From positions 1 to 37,187 of the forward strand of contig JACONC010000015.1 in NCBI GenBank assembly GCA_014323925.1: a stretch of DNA of 37,187 bases, in the 5' to 3' direction. Source of the stretch: Chromatiales bacterium. Its GTDB lineage: Bacteria; Pseudomonadota; Gammaproteobacteria; Poriferisulfidales; Oxydemutatoraceae. The notes under the pieces were generated by a model that worked only from the letters and a program-made list of their open reading frames with translations, did not search any database and was not told the origin of the DNA. The position numbers and the translations under genes were made by a program. Shown piece after piece: positions 1-7,688 of the stretch (position 1 is the stretch's first letter; each line of letters opens with the position of its first letter).

Positions 1-60
1 TTCCCATAATAGCCTCCAGTTTGTTTGAAAAATTGGCTATTTTATACAAACCTTTGATGC

Positions 61-95
61 GGTAGCCAATGTGTAGATATTGCATGTTGGCTACC
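61..95 (+). other. Leader inverted repeat upstream of rpsP
   Basis: A perfect 9-bp inverted repeat (GGTAGCCAA at 61-69, TTGGCTACC at 87-95) encloses a 17-base loop. A seven-T run follows only at 111-117, about 15 bases past the stem, so this is not a clean intrinsic terminator. A second small hairpin (TGCCC, TTTT loop, GGGCA; 129-142) lies downstream. The 274 bases before rpsP hold no gene I can recognise. The hairpins could be the end of an upstream transcript or part of a leader. Confidence 0.35.
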
Positions 96-189
96 TATGC
101 TTAGGAGAGGTTTTTTTGCTTCTAGGAATGCCCTTTTGGGCAGGAATATCCGGTTCTACTGAGTCCCATATGTTTCTGGCATCGTACAT

Positions 190-217
190 TTGACCCTGCG
201 CACAGCCAAAATAATTT
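190..217 (+). promoter_or_regulatory. Possible sigma70 promoter for rpsP operon
   Basis: A TTGACC hexamer at 190-195 is followed after 16 bases by TAATTT at 212-217, giving a plausible -35/-10 pair about 55 bases before the S16 start codon. The -10 match is moderate and no other data support it. Confidence 0.35.
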
Positions 218-274
218 TGTATATGGTTCTAAAATAGATTAGAATTGTCTCTTTTATTTTTGATAGGACTATAA

Positions 275-826
275 ATGGTAATTGTCAGACTTGCTAGGGG
301 TGGTGCAAAGAAACACCCTTTTTATCATATCGTTGTAACCGATACTAGGCGGTCTCGCGATAGTGGCTATATAGAAAAGCTGGGTTATTTCAATCCTTTT
401 GCCACCGAAAAAGAGGTGCCGGTTGTATTAAACCTAGAGAGGTTTAATTATTGGATTTCCAAAGGCGCTCAATCCTCGCAACGAGTCTCATCTATTATTG
501 CTAAATCGGACAAAGCGCAGTTCATTAATAAAGCAAAGACGAAGCCTGACGCGCAAACTAAAAAAACTACTACTGAGTCAATACAAGAATCTTCTTCCAC
601 TGAGACTACGGAGCAGATGGTGGCTGACGCAGCAACCGCAACGGCAGCCGAAGAGCAAGAAGAAGTCCAAGCGAGTGCATCACAGCCGGAACTAGAACTG
701 CAAGACAGCAGTCAACGCAAACAAGAAAAACAGCAAACAACTTTAGCGGCAGAGGAAGCAGAATCGGAAGACAAAGTGCCACCTGCAGAAGCAATCGAGA
801 CCAATAAGAAAAGCAACGATAAATAA
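275..826 (+). CDS. rpsP: 30S ribosomal protein S16 with long C-terminal tail
   Basis: Small-subunit ribosomal protein S16, an assembly protein that binds 16S rRNA. The first ~80 residues match the family, starting MVIVRLARGG and running through the KKHPFYHIVV and GYFNP segments. Family members are usually about 80-90 residues; this one has 183. The extra ~100 residues (about 85-183) are low complexity, rich in Gln, Glu, Thr, Ser and Ala, with no recognisable fold and probably disordered. The ATG is preceded by AGGA at a normal distance. It heads a same-strand series with trmD and rplS. rimM, which usually sits directly downstream, is missing. The S16 call is firm; the role of the tail is unknown. 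Confidence 0.95.
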   Translation: MVIVRLARGGAKKHPFYHIVVTDTRRSRDSGYIEKLGYFNPFATEKEVPVVLNLERFNYWISKGAQSSQRVSSIIAKSDKAQFINKAKTKPDAQTKKTTTESIQESSSTETTEQMVADAATATAAEEQEEVQASASQPELELQDSSQRKQEKQQTTLAAEEAESEDKVPPAEAIETNKKSNDK

Positions 827-918
827 GTCTGCACCATTTAGTTATCACGTTTAGTTATCACTGGTGTATCACACGCATTAGTCGCATAGCCTAAAACTTC
901 TCGCAAGAGAGGCATACC

Positions 919-1671
919 ATGAGAATAGATACGGTTTCAATTTTCCCAGAGATGTTTGCCACTATGCAAACTGGTGTGGTCGGACGAGCCATACAAAACA
1001 ATATCCTGCAGTTGCAAAACTGGAACCCTAGGGATTATAGCGAAGATGCACACGCAAGGGTTGATGATCGTCCTTACGGTGGCGGACCTGGCATGCTGAT
1101 GATGGCACAACCGCTGCGGGCAGCTTTACGAGAGGTGAAAGCAAAGCAACAAGGTTCGTATAAAACCATCTATATGAGTCCTCAGGGTCATCGCCTGAAC
1201 CAACAAACCATCAACCGTCTGGCACAATACGACGGTTTGGTATTACTCGCCGGCCGCTATGAGGGTGTTGATGAACGGCTCATAGAATTAGAGATAGACG
1301 AAGAATGGTCGATCGGCGACTATGTAATCAGCGGTGGTGAATTGGCGACGATGATACTCATTGATGCCGTTGCCCGCCAATGCGAGGGTGTGTTGGGAGA
1401 ACAAGAATCGGCTAAACAAGATTCGTTTATGCGCGGACTTTTGGATTGTCCGCATTATACCCGCCCTGCGAACTTTGAGGGTTTGTCAGTACCCGATGTG
1501 TTATTGAGCGGCAATCACCAACAAATACGATATTGGCGTCTGCAACAATCACTCATTAGGACTTTTGAAAGGCGGCCAGATTTATTTGAACAGTATGTAT
1601 TAAATGACGAAGAACAATATATAATAAGCGACTACTTGAAAAATAAAGCCATCCATCAAAGAAGGAAATAA
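919..1671 (+). CDS. trmD: tRNA (guanine-N1)-methyltransferase TrmD
   Basis: SAM-dependent SPOUT-class enzyme that methylates N1 of G37 next to the anticodon, preventing frameshifts. At 250 residues it is typical of the family. It begins [13 protein letters not shown] and contains the conserved [10 protein letters not shown] loop, the [12 protein letters not shown] segment and the trefoil-knot SAM site [13 protein letters not shown]. An AGAGAGG ribosome-binding site precedes the ATG. It lies 92 bases after rpsP, a gap too short for rimM, and only 5 bases before rplS, so co-expression with L19 is likely. Confidence 0.97.
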   Translation: MRIDTVSIFPEMFATMQTGVVGRAIQNNILQLQNWNPRDYSEDAHARVDDRPYGGGPGMLMMAQPLRAALREVKAKQQGSYKTIYMSPQGHRLNQQTINRLAQYDGLVLLAGRYEGVDERLIELEIDEEWSIGDYVISGGELATMILIDAVARQCEGVLGEQESAKQDSFMRGLLDCPHYTRPANFEGLSVPDVLLSGNHQQIRYWRLQQSLIRTFERRPDLFEQYVLNDEEQYIISDYLKNKAIHQRRK

Positions 1672-1676
1672 GCTAA

Positions 1677-2021
1677 ATGAACAATATCATAGAATCTCTA
1701 GAAGCCGAGCAGACTGATAAAGAATTACCTGATTTTCAAGCCGGCGATACGGTGGTCGTGCAAGTTGAAGTCAAAGAGGGCGAGCGTAAAAGGTTACAGG
1801 CTTTTGAAGGTGTTGTAATAGCCAAATACAATCGTGGTTTCAATTCTTCGTTTACAGTTAGAAAAAACTCGCACGGCGAAGGCGTAGAAAGAGTATTCCA
1901 GACTTACAGCCCGCTAGTCGACAGTGTGAAAGTCAAACGACGCGGCAAAGTACGAAGAGCCAAGCTATATTACCTGCGCAAATTAAGCGGTAAAGCTGCA
2001 CGCCTCAAAGAAAAAATTTAA
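1677..2021 (+). CDS. rplS: 50S ribosomal protein L19
   Basis: Large-subunit ribosomal protein located at the subunit interface. The 114 residues match the family throughout: a [17 protein letters not shown] beta-barrel start, the conserved QAFEGVVIA segment, the [13 protein letters not shown] loop and the basic [12 protein letters not shown]-terminal part. It starts 5 bases after trmD and ends 12 bases before a tRNA gene, with no terminator between them, so the tRNA may be processed from the same transcript. Confidence 0.97.
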   Translation: MNNIIESLEAEQTDKELPDFQAGDTVVVQVEVKEGERKRLQAFEGVVIAKYNRGFNSSFTVRKNSHGEGVERVFQTYSPLVDSVKVKRRGKVRRAKLYYLRKLSGKAARLKEKI

Positions 2022-2033
2022 GCAGCGTTTGTG

Positions 2034-2107
2034 GCGGGTGTCGTATAGTGGTATTACTCCAGCTTCCCAAGCTGGTAAGGAGGGTTCGATTCCCTTCACC
2101 CGCTCCA
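2034..2107 (+). tRNA. tRNA-Gly (anticodon CCC)
   Basis: A full cloverleaf can be folded by hand. The acceptor stem pairs GCGGGTG (2034-2040) with CACCCGC (2097-2103), followed by discriminator T and an encoded CCA (2105-2107). The anticodon stem CCAGC/GCTGG encloses loop TTCCCAA, placing anticodon CCC at 2066-2068 (reads GGG). The T arm has GGG-TTCGATT-CCC. It sits between rplS and trpS with 12 and 26 bases on either side and has no recognisable promoter or terminator of its own. Confidence 0.95.
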
Positions 2108-2133
2108 TAGCAAGAGTCCAGCGACTAGCGTAA

Positions 2134-3351
2134 ATGAATATTTCGACACACCAAACCAAGCGCGTGGTCTCTGGCATGCGCCCGACCGGAGCGTTGCATC
2201 TAGGTCATTATCACGGCGTCATTAAAAACTGGCTGGAATTGCAGCTAACCCACGATTGCTTCTTTTTTGTTGCCGACTGGCATGCACTCACGACACATTA
2301 CGAAGAGACCGAAGAGATCGAGCAGCATACCCTGCAAATGGTCATCGATTGGCTGGCTTGTGGCATCAGCCCCAGTAATGCACAACTATTTATACAGTCG
2401 CAAGTTCCCGAACACGCCCAGCTACAGTTGTTGCTTTCGATGATTACTCCGTTGTCGTGGCTTGAACGAGTGCCGAGCTATAAAGACCAACAAACCAAAT
2501 TAACCGATAAAGACCTGATGACGCATGGTTTTCTAGGCTACCCGGTATTGCAGGCTGCAGATATTTTAATGTACAAAGCAAATTATGTGCCAGTCGGAGA
2601 AGACCAAGTCGCGCATATAGAACTCACCCGTGAGATTGCTCGCCGCTTCAACCATATTTATGGCAAAGAAAATGACTTTAAGGAAAAAGTGGAGAATGCG
2701 ATTCGGCACTTGGGGGCAAAAAATGGCGAAATTTATCTAAAACTACGCCGCAAACACCAAGAAAAAGGAGATGAAGAAGCGCGCGATACCGCTGTTGCGT
2801 TGGTCGATTCACAACAAAATATCTCTTACGGGGATCGCCAACGGTTATACGGTTATTTAGACGGCCACACAAAGCTGATATTACCTGAACCGCAGGCACT
2901 GCTCACTAAAGCGACTAAAATCCCCGGCACGGATGGCCAAAAAATGTCTAAATCTTACGGTAATACCATTGCATTAAGAGAACCGCCCGAAGCGATTGAG
3001 AAAAAGTTGCGTACTATGCCGACCGACCCGGCAAGAAAGCGACGCGAGGATCCCGGCGATCCTAAAAAGTGCCCAGTGTGGAAGTGGCACGAAATATATT
3101 CCGATTCCGATACGCGTCAGTGGGTGCAGAAAGGTTGTCGTAGCGCCGGCATCGGTTGTCTAGAGTGCAAAAAACCATTGATTGAATCGGTGCAAGCGGA
3201 AGCTGAACCTATACGCCTGCGATGTAAAGAGTACGAAAACGACAAAGCAACCGTCAAGAAAATAATTACTGAGGCAAACGAGGCGGTTCGCGATATTGCA
3301 AATGATACTTTAGAAGAAGTAAAGCTGGCGATTAAACTAATATACCGCTAA
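2134..3351 (+). CDS. trpS: Tryptophanyl-tRNA synthetase
   Basis: Class I aminoacyl-tRNA synthetase that charges tRNA-Trp. The HIGH-type signature appears as HLGH at residues 22-25, after the GMRPTGALHLG entry typical of TrpRS, and the second signature KMSKS is at residues 270-274. The protein has 405 residues, longer than the roughly 330-residue E. coli type, with a charged insertion (about residues 190-240) before KMSKS and a C-terminal part containing several Cys (CPVWKWH and GCLECKK segments). It starts 26 bases after the tRNA-Gly gene and ends 2 bases before scpA, so it belongs to the same tight series. Confidence 0.95.
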   Translation: MNISTHQTKRVVSGMRPTGALHLGHYHGVIKNWLELQLTHDCFFFVADWHALTTHYEETEEIEQHTLQMVIDWLACGISPSNAQLFIQSQVPEHAQLQLLLSMITPLSWLERVPSYKDQQTKLTDKDLMTHGFLGYPVLQAADILMYKANYVPVGEDQVAHIELTREIARRFNHIYGKENDFKEKVENAIRHLGAKNGEIYLKLRRKHQEKGDEEARDTAVALVDSQQNISYGDRQRLYGYLDGHTKLILPEPQALLTKATKIPGTDGQKMSKSYGNTIALREPPEAIEKKLRTMPTDPARKRREDPGDPKKCPVWKWHEIYSDSDTRQWVQKGCRSAGIGCLECKKPLIESVQAEAEPIRLRCKEYENDKATVKKIITEANEAVRDIANDTLEEVKLAIKLIYR

Positions 3352-3353
3352 AC

Positions 3354-4145
3354 ATGAACGACAACCGACAATCGCCTCCTACACTTGCGCTAGCCACTGA
3401 GCAACCGACTACTGAATTACCGCAAGATTTATATATTCCACCCAACGCTTTACGGGTGTTTTTAGAAACCTTTGAGGGACCTCTGGATTTATTACTCTAT
3501 TTAATTAGACAACAAAACCTTGATATCCTGAGCCTGCCGATTGCCAAAATTACTGATCAATATATTCACTATATAGATATGATGCAAGAGTTGCAAATAG
3601 AACTTGCCGCCGAGTATTTATTGATGGTGGCAATACTTGCAGAGATTAAATCACGAATGTTGTTACCGCGTCACGAGCAAGATGACGAAGCAGAAGAGGA
3701 TGACCCGCGTGCCGAGCTAGTGCGTCGTTTGATAGAATACGAACGCATCAAGAATGTTGCTGAGAGACTTGATGCGATACCGCGCACAGACCGTGACATC
3801 TACACTTTTGAAAGTGCTTACGAAGGCCTGCATATAGTCAAACCTCTGCCGCAAGTACAGTTGGAAAATTTAGCAACCGCATACCGTGGCGCACTCGCAC
3901 GCGTTGCACTATACCAGCAGCATAAAATCAACCGAGAACCTTTATTGATTGGTGACCGTATCAACCATGTGCTCAAGCTCTTGGATTCCTCGCATCAGAT
4001 AGAATTTAGCCATTGCTTTAGAGCTGAAGAAGGAGAAGCCGGTGTGGTCGTTGCATTCTTGGCACTGCTGGAATTGCTTAGAGCTGGTATGATAACGGTA
4101 GCGCAGAGCAGTTTTTGGTCGCCGATTTATCTACGAAGACGCTAA
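3354..4145 (+). CDS. scpA: Segregation and condensation protein A
   Basis: Kleisin subunit of the SMC-ScpAB (or MksB-like) condensin that compacts and segregates the chromosome. The 263-residue protein shows the family's conserved N-terminal kleisin region: ETFEGPLDLLLYLIRQQNLDI, KITDQYIHYI, then AAEYLLMVAILAEIKSRMLLP, followed by an acidic linker and a C-terminal winged-helix part with LALLELLRAG near residue 240. The first ~30 residues are variable. It starts 2 bases after trpS, and its stop codon TAA overlaps the ATG of scpB, indicating translational coupling. Confidence 0.95.
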   Translation: MNDNRQSPPTLALATEQPTTELPQDLYIPPNALRVFLETFEGPLDLLLYLIRQQNLDILSLPIAKITDQYIHYIDMMQELQIELAAEYLLMVAILAEIKSRMLLPRHEQDDEAEEDDPRAELVRRLIEYERIKNVAERLDAIPRTDRDIYTFESAYEGLHIVKPLPQVQLENLATAYRGALARVALYQQHKINREPLLIGDRINHVLKLLDSSHQIEFSHCFRAEEGEAGVVVAFLALLELLRAGMITVAQSSFWSPIYLRRR

Positions 4146-4798
4146 TGTTACTCACGCAAAAAAAACAGTTAAAGCCGGTGTTGGAAGCGTTATTGATGGC
4201 TGCCAACCACCCTATCAATGTTAAGGAGATGCGCAAATTGCTGAGCGAAAACGGTAAAACACCGGATACGCAACTGCTAAAGGAAGCATTGACTGAGCTC
4301 ATTGACGAATGTGCCGAACGCGGTATAGAGCTCGTCGAAGTGGCTTCGGGTTATCGCTATCAAACCCGTGCCGACTACGCACCCTGGTTACTAAAGCTAT
4401 GGGAAAGTAAACCGCCGCGCTATTCCAAAGCGTGTCTTGAAACCTTAGCACTGATTGCATATCGACAACCGATCACCCGGTCAGACATGGAACAAGTACG
4501 CGGTATTTCAGTTGCTACCAGCACGATGCGTATTCTGGAAGAGCGTGGTTGGATACAAATAGCCGGACACAAAGAAGTGCCGGGTAGACCGGCGCTTTAC
4601 ACTACCACAGACAAATTTTTAGATGACTTTAATATCCGCTCACTCGACGAGTTGCCGAAAATCGAAAGTAGCGAAGAAGTCACACTAAAGAACCCTCAGC
4701 TTATGCTATCAACCACCGACAATGAAACACAGTCGGCTAGCAAAAAAAATGCACAACCTAACGACGATGCAGACCTCTCAAATGCCGAAAAGGAGTAA
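4145..4798 (+). CDS. scpB: Segregation and condensation protein B
   Basis: Partner of ScpA, with two winged-helix domains, dimeric, in the condensin complex. Conserved features include EALLMAANHP near the N-terminus, SGYRYQTR, and CLETLALIAYRQPITRSDMEQVRG, a family hallmark, then EERGWI and GRPALYTTTDKFLDDF. I place the start at ATG 4145, which overlaps the scpA stop as TAATG and gives 217 residues. An in-frame TTG at 4115 would add ten residues inside scpA and is less likely. The last ~35 residues are polar and low complexity. rluB follows after 12 bases. Confidence 0.95.
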   Translation: MLLTQKKQLKPVLEALLMAANHPINVKEMRKLLSENGKTPDTQLLKEALTELIDECAERGIELVEVASGYRYQTRADYAPWLLKLWESKPPRYSKACLETLALIAYRQPITRSDMEQVRGISVATSTMRILEERGWIQIAGHKEVPGRPALYTTTDKFLDDFNIRSLDELPKIESSEEVTLKNPQLMLSTTDNETQSASKKNAQPNDDADLSNAEKE

Positions 4799-4810
4799 AT
4801 AGAAAGAGCA

Positions 4811-5554
4811 TTGCAACAACCGACTCAAAAAAGATTACAAAAATTACTAGCCGATGCAGGTATCGGTTCACGGCGACGGATAGAAAATCTCATCGCCAAT
4901 AAACAAATCAAAATAAACGGCAAAGTTGCCGAATTGGGTAGCAAGGCGAGCAGCAAAGACCGTATCTCGATTGCCGATATCGACATTCAACTTCCCAAGC
5001 AACCAAACCATAAAGCACTCTTCTATCATAAGCCTCTGGGTACTATAGTCAGCCGTAGCGATCCTCAATCGCGCCCAACCGTGTTTGACAATCTGCCGCA
5101 ACTGCAAAATAGCCGCTGGATCTCAGTAGGCAGACTTGATATCAATACTTCAGGTTTGCTTTTATTCTGTAGCGACGGGCAACTTGCACATCGTTTGATG
5201 CATCCAGCAACCGAAATAGAGCGTACTTATTTAGTCCGCATCCGCGGAACCGTATCGGCGACTACCATAGAACATCTGTTAAACGGGGTCAGGCTAGACG
5301 ACGGCGAGGCTTGTTTTAAGCAGCTGTCTAGACACAACAATAGACGAGGATGGTACAAAGTAGTCGTGGCTGAGGGCCGTAATCGTTTGATTAGACGACT
5401 GTGGGCTAGCCAGGGATTGTTAGTTGATAAATTGATTCGTGTAGGCTTCGGTAGATTTGAACTCACCGACAATTTGGCTCGCGGCGCATATAGAATAGCG
5501 ACAAAAAGTGAATTGGATTGCCTTTATAAAATGGCCGGTTTATCTTTGTCTTAG
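4811..5554 (+). CDS. rluB: 23S rRNA pseudouridine synthase, RluB type
   Basis: RsuA/RluB-family enzyme that converts a uridine of 23S rRNA to pseudouridine. The N-terminal S4-like RNA-binding domain has KLLADAGIGSRRRIENLI (about residues 9-26). The catalytic aspartate lies in the hallmark GRLDINTSGLLLF. Further family segments are HPATEIERTYLVR and the late EGRNRLIRRLW. It uses a TTG start at 4811, with an AAGGAG inside the end of scpB and AGAAAGAG nearer; there is no in-frame ATG close by. The 247 residues are close to the usual core length. Its position after scpAB is the common gammaproteobacterial arrangement and supports RluB over RsuA. Confidence 0.88.
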   Translation: MQQPTQKRLQKLLADAGIGSRRRIENLIANKQIKINGKVAELGSKASSKDRISIADIDIQLPKQPNHKALFYHKPLGTIVSRSDPQSRPTVFDNLPQLQNSRWISVGRLDINTSGLLLFCSDGQLAHRLMHPATEIERTYLVRIRGTVSATTIEHLLNGVRLDDGEACFKQLSRHNNRRGWYKVVVAEGRNRLIRRLWASQGLLVDKLIRVGFGRFELTDNLARGAYRIATKSELDCLYKMAGLSLS

Positions 5555-5617
5555 TATAATTATGTATTATCATAAAACCTATGATGGCTAGTTATGTACG
5601 CAACAACAAATTTGTGA

Positions 5618-7447
5618 ATGAGCGATAGACCTAAATTATCAGGTGCCGAAATTATTATACGCACACTAGCAGATCTCGGTGTGGATACTATTTTCGGCTA
5701 TAGCGGCGGAGCTATTTTGCCGACTTATGATGCGATATTTCTATATAACGAAGTACACCGTAAAGTTGGCGGCAAGGATCCCATTAATTTAATCGTACCC
5801 GCCAACGAACAAGGTGCCGGCTTCATGGCAGCTGGTTATGCGCGAGCCAGCGGACGACCAGGCGTTGCACTGGCAACCTCTGGGCCTGGTGCAACGAACA
5901 GCGTGACACCAGTAAGAGATTCTCTTGCCGACTCGGTGCCGATGATACTTATCTGCGGACAAGTACCCACTGCAGCAATGGGCACCGACGCTTTTCAGGA
6001 AGCACCCATCGTCAACATCATGTCGTCGTGTGCTAAGCATGTATTGTTGGTAACCGACCCTGAAAAACTGGAAGCAACTATCCGCGCGGCGTTTGAGATT
6101 GCCGTCAGTGGTCGCCCCGGGCCGGTGGTGATTGATATTCCTAAAGATATACAGAACTGGCAAGGCTACTACGACGGTCACGCAAAATTAGACTTACTCG
6201 GCTATCAAGCTAGAATAGACAAGGTCGTACAAAATCGTATACAGCCGAAACACGCCGAGGAGTTTTTTAGCTATCTAAAGGCGTCTAAACGGCCATTGCT
6301 CTATGTCGGCGGTGGTGTTATTAATTCCAATGCATCGGGAATACTGCGCAGCTTTGCTGAGCGCTATGGTATCCCGGTCGTTACCACTTTGATGGGTATA
6401 GGTTCGGTAGATACGACCCATGAACTCAGTCTGCACATGCTGGGAATGCACGGCACCGCTTACGCAAATTATGCGGTTGAAGATTGTGATCTGTTGATTG
6501 CAGTAGGTGCCCGTTTTGATGATCGGGTCGCTGGCCGCCCCGACGCTTTTGCCCCATCCGCTAAAGCAATACTCCATATTGACATAGATACCGCCGAAAT
6601 TAACAAAGTTGTTGTAGCCAATTGGGCACATAACGGCGATGCCCATACCGTATTATCCGACTTGATAAAGCACGATAACGGCTTTACCAGTGATTATCAA
6701 GAATGGCACAAACATATCGCCAACTTAAAACAAAAGCATAAGCTCGACTACGACCATAACAGCGAGCTGATACAACCCTACGAAGTTTTAGAAACACTCA
6801 ACGAATTGACCAAAGGCGAAGCCATTATCACGACCGGCGTCGGACAGCATCAAATGTGGGCAGCACAATATCTCGACTACAAACATCCTAGAAGCTGGCT
6901 AACATCTGGTTCTATGGGAACCATGGGCTTCGGCCTGCCAGCTGCGATAGGCGCACAATTTGCCTGCCCTGATAAAATAGTCTGCGATATAGACGGCGAC
7001 GGTAGTCTGAGGATGAATATCGGTGAACTAGAAACGGTCATTACTTACGATTTGCCAGTAAAGATATTGCTACTCAACAACTACGGAGACGGCATGGTCA
7101 GACAGTGGCAAAAAACCTTCTTCAAAAATCGTTTTTCTGGGAGCGACAAATCGTTATTTCGCAAAGACTTCGTCCAAGCAGCCAAAGCCGACGGTTTTCC
7201 CTTTGCAAAACGTATCGATAAACGAGAACAATTAAGAAGTTATATTGAACAGTTCGTGGCAACAAAAACCCCGGCATTTTTGGAAGTGATTATAGATCAA
7301 GACGCCGGCGTCTACCCAATGGTCAGCCCTGGGGCAACTTATAAGCAAATGATCACCGGAGATTACATACTTGCCCGTAAAGAAAACGAATATCTACAGA
7401 ACGAAGAACAGATTGTTGATCCAGTCGACAACCCGAATACTTTCTAA
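5618..7447 (+). CDS. Acetolactate synthase, large-subunit type (ThDP-dependent)
   Basis: Acetohydroxyacid synthase catalytic subunit, the first common step of branched-chain amino acid synthesis, condensing pyruvate with pyruvate or 2-oxobutyrate. The three-domain ThDP fold is clear: an N-terminal Pyr domain with catalytic Glu64 in ANEQGAGFM and the TSGPGATN loop, a central FAD-type domain with GARFDDRVAG, and a C-terminal PP domain with GDGDGSLRMN and NNYGDGMVRQWQ binding the Mg-diphosphate. The protein is long (609 residues), with extra residues around 43-56 and a ~35-residue tail after the usual end near YPMVSPGA. No regulatory subunit gene (ilvH/ilvN) follows; a hairpin terminator does. 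IlvB/IlvI-type function is likely but the exact role is unproven. Confidence 0.85.
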   Translation: MSDRPKLSGAEIIIRTLADLGVDTIFGYSGGAILPTYDAIFLYNEVHRKVGGKDPINLIVPANEQGAGFMAAGYARASGRPGVALATSGPGATNSVTPVRDSLADSVPMILICGQVPTAAMGTDAFQEAPIVNIMSSCAKHVLLVTDPEKLEATIRAAFEIAVSGRPGPVVIDIPKDIQNWQGYYDGHAKLDLLGYQARIDKVVQNRIQPKHAEEFFSYLKASKRPLLYVGGGVINSNASGILRSFAERYGIPVVTTLMGIGSVDTTHELSLHMLGMHGTAYANYAVEDCDLLIAVGARFDDRVAGRPDAFAPSAKAILHIDIDTAEINKVVVANWAHNGDAHTVLSDLIKHDNGFTSDYQEWHKHIANLKQKHKLDYDHNSELIQPYEVLETLNELTKGEAIITTGVGQHQMWAAQYLDYKHPRSWLTSGSMGTMGFGLPAAIGAQFACPDKIVCDIDGDGSLRMNIGELETVITYDLPVKILLLNNYGDGMVRQWQKTFFKNRFSGSDKSLFRKDFVQAAKADGFPFAKRIDKREQLRSYIEQFVATKTPAFLEVIIDQDAGVYPMVSPGATYKQMITGDYILARKENEYLQNEEQIVDPVDNPNTF

Positions 7448-7520
7448 ATCTTTTATGATGATAACGATGTCCAGACCTTGCTAACGAAAGCCATCGCCGG
7501 CAAAGATTGGAGCTAGGTCC

Positions 7521-7552
7521 AGGCATACCTGCCACCGCTATGCCTTTATCTC
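7521..7552 (+). terminator. Candidate intrinsic terminator after acetolactate synthase
   Basis: A perfect 7-bp inverted repeat, AGGCATA (7521-7527) and TATGCCT (7539-7545), with an 11-base loop is followed by a T-rich TTATCTC stretch. It lies about 75 bases after the stop codon, in a 241-base gap before the next gene. The T tract is imperfect, so termination strength is uncertain. Confidence 0.45.
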
Positions 7553-7688
7553 TTGCACATTACGAGTTTAGGCTTACCGTATGAAAGGTGCGCAGTAGAT
7601 GGATATTAGTGATACAATAGATTCTCTTTCATCAGGCTAAAACAAATCTATGCATTAAATAGATGTTATTTATAAACAGGAGTAAATA

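Noticed and set aside
4115-4144. TTG start for scpB upstream of ATG 4145
   Set aside because: It lies deep in scpA; the ATG that overlaps the scpA stop and precedes the conserved N-terminus is the better start.
7448-7516. 22 codons in frame after the acetolactate synthase stop codon, ending at another stop
   Set aside because: An open stretch this short is expected by chance, and the peptide does not convincingly match a known C-terminus.
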